Source: JAVVRI01 sp036654795 (GTDB lineage Bacteria; Bacteroidota; Bacteroidia; Bacteroidales; Tannerellaceae). From it: DNA of 7,122 nt. The stretch covers positions 1-7,122 of the forward strand of contig JAVVRI010000144.1 in NCBI GenBank assembly GCA_036654795.1, written 5' to 3'. Below the pieces are notes generated by a model that ran no database searches, was not told the origin of the DNA, and saw only the letters and a list, made by a program, of their open reading frames with translations. Positions 1 to 6,964 of this stretch are shown here, piece by piece (within the stretch, counting starts at the first letter, position 1; each line of letters opens with the position of its first letter). The translations under genes and the position numbers were made by a program.

Positions 1-1613
1 ATTGTGTCTTTAAAGTATCGCCTCATCACCGGACGGCCTACGTGATCCTATCGCCGGATCATCAGACGGAAACCGTGGCAGCCCTTGCCGCCTATGGCAA
101 GTTTATCCAATCCGTTGCCCTACTGATGCCTACCGCAGAAAAGCTACGCCTAGCAGACAGCCTAGTCAGCATAGGAGCCGACCGCATAACCGAGCTAGGC
201 AATCTTACCCGCCGCAAGCACGGCACACCACACGATGGCACACGGGGCACGAGCGAGCTGACCCGATGGGTATCTGTCGGTTCGGACAAGCCGTTCGAAA
301 ATCCATTCGACTACCTGGAAGACAATGAGCGCGAAGCCATCGTACTATCCCGCCTAAATGCGTTCCTCCACTTCACACGCCAACATTCTCCTTTCTTCAG
401 TAAACGTCTGCCCGAAGGAGATTTGCAATCATTGAAAGAACTAAGCAAACTGCCTATACTGACTCCGGACGAGTTAAAAGCCAACCTGCCTCCCAAAGGA
501 AACGGGATACTGACCGAGCCCTTGGGATACAGCATTTCGTTTGGCAGTGGCGGTACGACGGGCGATCCTAAATTCATCCAACGTACCTATGCGGAGAACC
601 ATCGGAATGCCCGCTTGATTGGTAAAGGATACGCTTTATCTATTTTTAATGAGAAAGACGTTGTAGCCAATCTGCTTTTTGCCGGTAATATGTGGGCTTC
701 CTTCCTGAGCCACAACGAAGCGATGGAAGCTACGGGGGCACATGTACTACCGATTGCCGGCAACATTGCACTGACCGATATGATTTCGGTACTCCGGGCG
801 TTCAAGCCAACCGGTGCTATCTCCATTCCATCCGTAATTCTCTCTATTGCCGAATATGTAGACAAAAACAACCTGACCGACATACGGATTGAAAAGATCG
901 TAACAGGCGGCGAACACCTCTTCCCCGAAACGAAAGAATATATAGCCCGCGTACTAGGCACAAAGAAATTCGCCTCCACGGGCTACCTAAGCAACGACAC
1001 CGGCTGCATCGGATTCCAGTGCGAAGTATGCGAAGGAGCGGTTCATCACCTCCATGAAGATTATTGCGTAATGGAGGTGGTCGATCCGGAAACCAACCAA
1101 TCGGTAGCCGACGGTACAGCCGGGAAGATCCTCGTCACCAACTTTTCGCGTTATCTGGTGCCCCTGATCCGTTACGACATTGGAGATATGGGACGCATCC
1201 TGACCCGTAGATGTAGTTGCGGCCGGACAGTACGCCTGATGGAACTACTCGGAAGATCGGACGACACAGTGATTATAGGAGGAGGCAATATCCAACTGGC
1301 TTCCATCGCCACAGTGGTAAAGAGCTTTCCCGAATTATCGTTTCATTTCCGAATGATTGCAGAGACTGTCGGAATGAAAGACCAGCTGACCATCGAAACA
1401 GAAAGCCTGGAACTACTTCCAAAAGAAGAGAAAGAGACGTTGCAACGTAAATTCTATGACGAACTACTGATACAAAAGCATGAGTTCAGCCACTTTTTAA
1501 AGAGTAGCAGTATACTTCCACCAGTAATAATAATAGCAGATCCGGACACTTTGCCACGAAATCCGCGAACAGGTAAAATAAAACAAACAATCGATAATCG
1601 TCATGTTCAATAA
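1..1613 (+). CDS. LuxC-LuxE/PaaK fusion: C-terminal end of acyl-CoA reductase plus adenylate-forming acyl ligase (5' partial)
   Basis: The frame is open to the left edge (first full codon at base 3), so the gene starts outside the window; the GTG at 42 is not a credible start. Numbering residues from that GTG, residues 1-79 and the 13 codons before it match the C-terminal end of LuxC-type acyl-CoA reductases: a GADRITELG segment, then HDG (64-66) and a closing LTRWV. From about residue 88 a complete LuxE/PaaK adenylate-forming domain follows: P-loop SGGTTG (169-174), GGEH (289-292), CxxC (C327/C330), LIRYDIGD (375-382), CxC (C391/C393), GRSDD (404-408) and the A10-type lysine K512 in RTGKIK. 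No ATG, GTG or TTG codon lies at the domain junction, so one polypeptide is expected. Inferred role: activate a carboxylic acid with ATP and hand it to the reductase for NADPH-dependent conversion to an aldehyde. The reductase active-site cysteine is upstream and unseen. The next gene overlaps by 11 bases. Confidence 0.85.
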   Translation, partial: CVFKVSPHHRTAYVILSPDHQTETVAALAAYGKFIQSVALLMPTAEKLRLADSLVSIGADRITELGNLTRRKHGTPHDGTRGTSELTRWVSVGSDKPFENPFDYLEDNEREAIVLSRLNAFLHFTRQHSPFFSKRLPEGDLQSLKELSKLPILTPDELKANLPPKGNGILTEPLGYSISFGSGGTTGDPKFIQRTYAENHRNARLIGKGYALSIFNEKDVVANLLFAGNMWASFLSHNEAMEATGAHVLPIAGNIALTDMISVLRAFKPTGAISIPSVILSIAEYVDKNNLTDIRIEKIVTGGEHLFPETKEYIARVLGTKKFASTGYLSNDTGCIGFQCEVCEGAVHHLHEDYCVMEVVDPETNQSVADGTAGKILVTNFSRYLVPLIRYDIGDMGRILTRRCSCGRTVRLMELLGRSDDTVIIGGGNIQLASIATVVKSFPELSFHFRMIAETVGMKDQLTIETESLELLPKEEKETLQRKFYDELLIQKHEFSHFLKSSSILPPVIIIADPDTLPRNPRTGKIKQTIDNRHVQ

Positions 1614-3099
1614 AGTAGTCAGTACCCTAATTGTCCCTACCGAACCGTTCCAGATAGAGCCGCTTCAGGAATATATTGCCTGCATGGCAGCGCATTGCGA
1701 GGTTCCAGCCGAAAAGCTATTTCACCTGAAAATATTGGTTGAAGAGCTGTTCAGCCACATCGCACGGGAAGCCTTCAGCCGCCGGACGGATGGCGAGATA
1801 AAGATCATCCTCAGCCGAACACATACCAATTTCGTATTGCAGTTTCATTATCTGGGCATTCCGTTCGGTTACAACATGGAGCGTACTGAAAGCGAAGAGG
1901 ATGAAATCAGCCTCCGGCTGATACAGAAGCTAAGCTCATCCTATCGCATGAGCCAAGATGGAAAACGAGGGCAGATGGTAGAAGTCTGCATCGGCATCCC
2001 TTCCGCGCTGGTTGAACAGATGCAATCCGCCCCAATGGAAACCGTAAAGGAGGTGGTTCTTGCCCAAGACGAAGTAGAGATACGGGATATTCATAACGAT
2101 GAACTGGAAATGCTGGTGCAATGTCTTTACGAAGTCTTTGGCTACACCTACTCAGGCGACAGCATCTATTATCCCGAAGCCATTCTAGAGCGTAAAAACC
2201 AAGGACTATACCGCGGAATTGTTGCCATCAACGAAAAAGGACGCGTAGTGGCGCACACCGCTATGCTGAAGGATAGCCCCACGGCTCTGATTTGCGAATG
2301 CGGGCAAGCTTTCGTTTCTCCTTCCTACGGCAGCAGAGGCCTGTTCCGGCATCTCAAACAGAAACTGATCGACATGGCAGAAAAAGAGGGATTGAGAGGC
2401 GTTTATAGCAGCGCCGTGACCGGACATCTTTTCACACAACGTGTCAACATCTCCCTCAGATGTATTGAGACAGGTTTTGAGCTAGGCTACATTCCGGCAC
2501 AACTGAAAAGCATGATCGAACGGGAAGGCAACGAGCAGCGGCAAACTGTTCTCAATTATTTCTGCTGCACTTCGCATCAGAAACCGCAAACGCTCTACGT
2601 AACCGAAGAGCATCGGGTGATCATCGAGAAGACCTACCATCAGCTTGGATTGGAACGTAACCTCGTGACGATTGACGAAATATCCCCGCAAACCGAGGCT
2701 TGGTATACTGAGGACCCAATGGTAGAGATGGACATCAAAACCGAATGGGACCAAGCCCACATCCACATCCAAAAGGGAGGCACAGAGCTGATTAGACGAG
2801 TGCGCTACTTGGTGCAGCAGGCCATCATCAACCGAGTATCAGTCTTTTATCTGAACTTCGCCCTCGACCAACCGCAAGCGCCTGCCATTGTTCGGGAGAT
2901 GGAGCGGATCGGCTTTTTCTATTCCGGCGTTATGCCTTACGAACTAGATGGAAGCGACAGTTTCCGGATGCAATATCTGGTAGAAAACGAGATCTCACCC
3001 CAATACATCCTTGTTGAAAGCGTATGGGGAAAAGAACTGAAGGACTATGTCTTTACTTGTAAAGAACGACAGGAAAAAGCAGGTACACCATGGATATAA
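1603..3099 (+). CDS. RsbW-like (degenerate HATPase) and GNAT acyltransferase-like fusion protein, 498 aa
   Basis: The ATG at 1603 lies inside the last codons of the upstream gene (11-base overlap), pointing to coupled translation. Residues about 5-135 have the layout of the RsbW/HATPase_c_2 anti-sigma kinase fold: an LKILVEELFSHI helix, a GIPF loop (85-88) and an ISLRLIQKL helix. The key residues look replaced: the Mg-binding Asn of the N box is His52, the Asp of the DxG box is Tyr83, and the glycines of the second G box are missing. Residues about 157-300 look like a GNAT domain, with QAFVSPSYGSRGLFRHL as the acetyl-CoA pyrophosphate-loop region (235-251) followed by VTGHLFTQR (272-280). Residues about 375-465, ending in a GFFYSG motif (437-442) and MQYLV, may form a second GNAT-like lobe. 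No signal peptide or membrane segment is seen, so it is probably cytoplasmic. It could be a regulator sensing an acyl-CoA or a biosynthetic N-acyltransferase; the sequence does not decide. Family-level call moderate, exact function unknown. Confidence 0.7.
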   Translation: MFNKVVSTLIVPTEPFQIEPLQEYIACMAAHCEVPAEKLFHLKILVEELFSHIAREAFSRRTDGEIKIILSRTHTNFVLQFHYLGIPFGYNMERTESEEDEISLRLIQKLSSSYRMSQDGKRGQMVEVCIGIPSALVEQMQSAPMETVKEVVLAQDEVEIRDIHNDELEMLVQCLYEVFGYTYSGDSIYYPEAILERKNQGLYRGIVAINEKGRVVAHTAMLKDSPTALICECGQAFVSPSYGSRGLFRHLKQKLIDMAEKEGLRGVYSSAVTGHLFTQRVNISLRCIETGFELGYIPAQLKSMIEREGNEQRQTVLNYFCCTSHQKPQTLYVTEEHRVIIEKTYHQLGLERNLVTIDEISPQTEAWYTEDPMVEMDIKTEWDQAHIHIQKGGTELIRRVRYLVQQAIINRVSVFYLNFALDQPQAPAIVREMERIGFFYSGVMPYELDGSDSFRMQYLVENEISPQYILVESVWGKELKDYVFTCKERQEKAGTPWI

Positions 3100-3118
3100 C
3101 AACAATAAAGCACCGCTT

Positions 3119-4318
3119 ATGTTAAACAAAAGCTATTCGCTCCTATGGCTCGGGCAACTGGTTAGCCAAGTAGGGAACCGCATTTATTTAATGGCACTGG
3201 CCTGGTACTTCGTTTCGGTACTGGACAGTAAGGACGGGTTGTTCCTAATGTTTATTATCTCTAGTCTGCCTTCACTCCTGCTGGGGGTACTGGTCGGACC
3301 GCTAGTGGAAAGATGGAACAAGAAGCATATTATCATTGTTTGCGACCTGATCTCGGTAGGATTGACCGGACTACTTGCCTGGATGGTTTACGAAAAGATG
3401 GAGACGCGCGCACTGATCTATGCCATCTGTTTCCTACTCAACACGGTGAACCTCTTCTTCAGTCCATCTGTCAACTCAATTCTTCCGGTGATCATTCGGG
3501 GTGATCAGTTGCAGAAAGGAATGGCGTATATGAAGATGATCACCTTCTTGGGGCAGATCATGGGCGCGGCTGTTGGCGGGGCTTTGGTTGGGCTGGTTGG
3601 TGTCTATCTTACAATACTAATCAATGCCGTCAGCTTCCTGATTTCCGCCTTTGCCGAACTATTTATCGAGTATAAACCAGAGATCAGCCTCAAGGCGCAT
3701 CATTACTTCCGCGAGATGAAAGAGGGGTTTCTTTATCTAAAGTCGCAAGCGATTATACGTATGGTGCTGTTTGTTTCAATTGGTTGTAATCTGTTTCTTC
3801 CGGTACTAGTCGTGATGATACCTATTCTTGTTGATGACAAGATGAAGCTAGACGCCATGCACTATGGCTTTGCTGACGCCATGCTTCCACTAGGAGCCAT
3901 CCTGATGGCCGTCTGGCTGGCCAATCGGGTAAAACAACAAACGCCACTCAAAGCATTAACTATCGGCATCTCCATCATCGGGCTTTGCTTTCTGATGGTG
4001 TCAGCCTTCAACCACTATGGCGTACTGCTGCTGGCCGTCTTTCTATACGGATGTTTCACTAATTATATCAACATACAGGTCGTTACTTACTTTCTTCAGA
4101 CGGTCGATCCGGCGTATAGGGGGCGTTTCTTCTCGCTCCTTGAATCCTGCTCGTATGCCATTATCTCATTGGCCTATGTCTGGGCAAGTATGGTCTCCAA
4201 ACTGTTTGAAGTAGACACTGCTCTGGCCATCAATGGAGCAGGATTACTTCTGTTCGCCGCCTTGGCCTATTATTGGAATCGTAAACAACTCGCACAAACT
4301 AAAAAAAGGATATGCTGA
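3119..4318 (+). CDS. MFS transporter, MFS_3 (Mef/EntS-like) efflux pump, 399 aa
   Basis: This is an inner-membrane, probably proton-driven exporter. From the chosen ATG at 3119 the protein opens with SLLWLGQLVSQVGNRIYLMA, the usual first helix of the macrolide-efflux/enterobactin-exporter type of MFS protein, which begins within a few residues of the start. About 11-12 hydrophobic segments follow. The loop VERWNKKH (63-70) after helix 2 corresponds to MFS motif A, and PAYRGRFFSLLES (331-343) is the typical motif of the second half. A long basic central loop lies around residues 183-212. A start at ATG 3047 in the same frame would add 24 polar residues and overlap the upstream gene by 53 bases; it is less likely. 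The gap to the upstream stop is 19 bases, and the 3' end overlaps the next gene by 7. The substrate cannot be read from sequence; export of the operon's product, or self-protection from it, is inferred from position. Confidence 0.85.
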   Translation: MLNKSYSLLWLGQLVSQVGNRIYLMALAWYFVSVLDSKDGLFLMFIISSLPSLLLGVLVGPLVERWNKKHIIIVCDLISVGLTGLLAWMVYEKMETRALIYAICFLLNTVNLFFSPSVNSILPVIIRGDQLQKGMAYMKMITFLGQIMGAAVGGALVGLVGVYLTILINAVSFLISAFAELFIEYKPEISLKAHHYFREMKEGFLYLKSQAIIRMVLFVSIGCNLFLPVLVVMIPILVDDKMKLDAMHYGFADAMLPLGAILMAVWLANRVKQQTPLKALTIGISIIGLCFLMVSAFNHYGVLLLAVFLYGCFTNYINIQVVTYFLQTVDPAYRGRFFSLLESCSYAIISLAYVWASMVSKLFEVDTALAINGAGLLLFAALAYYWNRKQLAQTKKRIC

Positions 4319-5673
4319 ATACACACGCGCTTTTACACGAAATGATGGAGCGGATACCGGCTTACAGTAAGTTTATTGCCGAATCCGCTCAACAGGAAGC
4401 TTTCAATCCATCCGATTTTGAGCAACTCCCTTTGTTGACCAAACAAAACTATCTGTTAAACTATCCCATGCGCGAACTATGCCGCGCCGAGGATCTCAAC
4501 AGCTTCCACCTGATCGGAGCCAGTTCAGGCTTCAGCAAGACCGGCGCTGTCTATTGGCCCAAACGTCCGCAAGACGAAGCGGGCTACATGCAAGCCATCG
4601 AAACGCAACTACGCGATAACTACGGGACGGACAAGCGGCGTACGCTCGTCATCGTCAGTCTGGCCTTTGGTATGTGGATAGGAGGCATGCAGATTGCGGC
4701 AGCCGTCCGCAACATCGCGCTTTCGGGCAAATACCCCCTTATGCTGGCTACACCGGGCTTAGACCTGAAGGCGGCAGTAAACGTAATAAAGTCCTATCAA
4801 GATCTTTTCGATCAGCTACTGATTATTACCAATCCATCCAATATTTCCCTCTTCACCGCTTTGCTCAATCAGGCAGACGTACATTTGGCACCCGGAACAG
4901 TCAGTTTCCCGGTAGTTGGCGAATACTTCAGCGAGGCTTTTCGCGAACATATCAGCTCCACTTACGGTCATGCGACAGACTCGCCCTTTGTGCTCTGGAC
5001 GGGTTATGGCAGTGCCGATACCGGTGATGTCAGTGCAGAAACAAAAGAGACTATCGCCCTGCGCAAATACCTCCACCATCACCCACAACTTGCCGAGAAG
5101 CTATTCGAAACATGTACAGTCCCCATGATTTTGGCCGTCTCTCCCCAAGTCTATCTAGAGATTATTGACGGCAACATTATCGTGACCAAAGATCAGTTTA
5201 TCCCTCTTATTCGTTATAACACAGGCGATGAAGGCGGCTTGCTGACGAAAGAAAGCTTGCGCGGAGAGGTACCGGACGAACTGCTCAACAACCTGCCTGA
5301 ACAGATGATGTTTGTACACGGAAGAGCGAAAAACGCAATCATCTTCTATGGAACCAATCTGATGGTTAATGCGATAAGCGACCACTTGCTGTCTCTTCCT
5401 TCCAGCTATGGCTATGGAGGCCTTTTTACCGTAAAAGAGGTAGAAGTAGAGGGAATTGCAACTTTCCACTTTACGATATACACCGCTGCGCATCCGGATA
5501 TGGACGCGGCAGGCTACCGGCAATCATTAATTGACTTCTTCTGCACACAAAGTGCAGAGTTCAACTTTAAGTATCAGAACCTATCTAAATCGGTCTCGGT
5601 ACCGCTGATCTCCGTATCACTGGCAGACATCACAAGTCTCGACTCGCAAGTAAAACACCGTTATATTCTATAA
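4312..5673 (+). CDS. Divergent LuxE/PaaK-family adenylate-forming protein, 453 aa
   Basis: The start ATG at 4312 overlaps the transporter stop by 7 bases. The overall order of motifs is that of PaaK/LuxE proteins: an N-terminal region with PAYSKF and FEQLPLLTK, a P-loop-like ASSGFSKTG (70-78), a YGSAD (232-236) at the place of the adenylate-binding YGxTE motif, PLIRYNTGDEGG (298-309) and VHGRAKN (335-341) where GRxDD is usual. The C-terminus ends in VKHRYIL, in which the lysine may replace the catalytic A10 lysine of GKIK. Several motifs are unusual: the acidic pair after GR is lost, and the CxxC and CxC cysteines present in the two paralogues of this operon are absent. It lacks the DxVANL...AG..W.SFL stretch of the paralogues but has LAFGMWIGGMQ in a similar position. 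It may activate a different acid, act as an acyltransferase, or be an inactive partner. Family confident, activity uncertain. Confidence 0.75.
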   Translation: MLNTHALLHEMMERIPAYSKFIAESAQQEAFNPSDFEQLPLLTKQNYLLNYPMRELCRAEDLNSFHLIGASSGFSKTGAVYWPKRPQDEAGYMQAIETQLRDNYGTDKRRTLVIVSLAFGMWIGGMQIAAAVRNIALSGKYPLMLATPGLDLKAAVNVIKSYQDLFDQLLIITNPSNISLFTALLNQADVHLAPGTVSFPVVGEYFSEAFREHISSTYGHATDSPFVLWTGYGSADTGDVSAETKETIALRKYLHHHPQLAEKLFETCTVPMILAVSPQVYLEIIDGNIIVTKDQFIPLIRYNTGDEGGLLTKESLRGEVPDELLNNLPEQMMFVHGRAKNAIIFYGTNLMVNAISDHLLSLPSSYGYGGLFTVKEVEVEGIATFHFTIYTAAHPDMDAAGYRQSLIDFFCTQSAEFNFKYQNLSKSVSVPLISVSLADITSLDSQVKHRYIL

Positions 5674-5677
5674 AACA

Positions 5678-6964
5678 ATGAAACATCTCAACAACGAACA
5701 ACAATTAGAGCAGGCAAAGGCAATCTATCAAATAGCCAAACAGACCCCCTATTATGCCGACAAATACGCGCATACACCCGATCCTCAAACGGAGGAGGAG
5801 TGGGCAAACGTCCCAATGCTTTCACGGAATGATCTGTTTCAAAACACCTATCCAACGACCGATCGTATGTTTACCGCTCCACTTCGTAACGCATTCGTCT
5901 CATCTACCGGAGGTTCTACCGGCATTGCCCGTACGGTCGTGCTCAGCCACGAGGAGTGGGATGCCTTCTGCACAAAACAAGCCGAAGCCTTTGCGCTACT
6001 GGGTATCCGCGAAGAGGACATCGTAGCCAACCTCTTTGTGGCAGGCCATTTATGGCCATCCTTCCTTGGGGTACATGAAATAATTAAACGAGTCAAGGCG
6101 GTACACCTTCCTATCTCGGCCAATATTGCGCCGGAAGAAATCTACCGGATGTGTAAACAATACAAGCCAACCGTAATCGTCTCCCTCCCCACCCTATTTG
6201 TCTTTCTGGCCGACTTGGCAAAAAAAGAGGGGAAAACCTTTGAAGGCCTGCGGCTGATTGCGTACGGCGGCGAGCAATTGAGCCGTGAAGCAGAGAATCA
6301 TATTCGCAAACATTTGGGCGTACAGGAGGTAAAAGCACTGGCTTATAGTAGTGTCGATTGCGGCATCATGGGCTATCAGTGCCCGCATTGCGGCTTTGGC
6401 ATCTATCACCTGCCCAGTGATTTCCAGAAAATAGAGTTGGTAGATACGGAAAGTCTGCGCCCCGTACCGGCAGGCGAGACGGGCGAAGTAATCATCACCA
6501 ATCTGAAGCGTGAGTTCCAGCCCATTGTTCGTTATCGAATTGGCGATATGGCAATGATGCTCAGCGAACCTTGCCCCTGCGGCGATCCGAATCCGCTGTT
6601 CCGCTTGGCAGGACGTGCTGGAGAAGATTTCAAGCTGGGAGGTGCCTACATATCAATCGACACCTTCGAGAAAGCCGTAAACGTACATTCCGACCTGCTA
6701 AGCCTGAACTTCCAACTGACATTAGAGGATATAGGTAACCAAATGCTCATCCATTTACTAATTGAATGTGACGACCCCGCGCGCCATGCCCCGGTGGAAG
6801 CAAAACTGAAAGAGGAGTTAGAGGAACTTGTCCCTGAGCTAAAGATAGGTAGGCAAGTAAACTTCATCAAGGAGTTCGTGGTCAAACTCATCCCGCTGGG
6901 TGCCCTCGATCGTAACCCCATCACTGGCAAGATAAAAAAGATCGTAGACAAGCGGGTAATATAA
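5678..6964 (+). CDS. LuxE/PaaK-family adenylate-forming ligase or acyltransferase, 428 aa
   Basis: This is a complete stand-alone member of the phenylacetate-CoA ligase/LuxE family, which activates a carboxylic acid as acyl-AMP and transfers it to CoA or a protein thiol. Visible motifs in order: P-loop SSTGGSTG (75-82), DIVANLFVAGHLWPSFL (114-130), GGEQ (197-200), YSS (223-225), CPHC (C235/C238) with nearby H244, ETGEVIITNL (267-276), IVRYRIGD (283-290), CPC (C299/C301), GRAGED (312-317), and DRNPITGKIKKIV with the presumed catalytic K418. The CxxC and CxC pairs could form a structural metal site. It closely resembles the C-terminal domain of the fusion protein at the start of the window, including the same 'VANL..AG..W.SFL' stretch, so the two are paralogues. 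The start ATG follows the previous stop by 4 bases, after an A-rich leader with no Shine-Dalgarno sequence. It is the last gene of the operon. The substrate is unknown. Confidence 0.85.
   Translation: MKHLNNEQQLEQAKAIYQIAKQTPYYADKYAHTPDPQTEEEWANVPMLSRNDLFQNTYPTTDRMFTAPLRNAFVSSTGGSTGIARTVVLSHEEWDAFCTKQAEAFALLGIREEDIVANLFVAGHLWPSFLGVHEIIKRVKAVHLPISANIAPEEIYRMCKQYKPTVIVSLPTLFVFLADLAKKEGKTFEGLRLIAYGGEQLSREAENHIRKHLGVQEVKALAYSSVDCGIMGYQCPHCGFGIYHLPSDFQKIELVDTESLRPVPAGETGEVIITNLKREFQPIVRYRIGDMAMMLSEPCPCGDPNPLFRLAGRAGEDFKLGGAYISIDTFEKAVNVHSDLLSLNFQLTLEDIGNQMLIHLLIECDDPARHAPVEAKLKEELEELVPELKIGRQVNFIKEFVVKLIPLGALDRNPITGKIKKIVDKRVI

Noticed and set aside
42..44. GTG at 42 as the start of the first gene
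   Set aside because: The frame is open upstream to the window edge and the residues before and after this codon belong to one continuous LuxC-like C-terminal segment, so the start is outside the window.
3047..3118. Upstream ATG at 3047 as the transporter start
   Set aside because: It adds 24 polar residues not typical for this transporter type and overlaps the previous gene by 53 bases. The ATG at 3119 places the first helix directly at the N-terminus.
4301..4311. A-rich AAGGA as a Shine-Dalgarno site for the 453-aa gene
   Set aside because: AAGGA ends only one base before the ATG, too close to act as a normal ribosome binding site. It is better read as an A-rich leader and as coding sequence of the transporter.
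4816..5523. Minus-strand open frames inside the 453-aa gene (about 90 and 122 codons)
   Set aside because: They lie fully within a well-supported plus-strand gene and show no recognisable domain. Other antisense frames in the window were dismissed on the same grounds.
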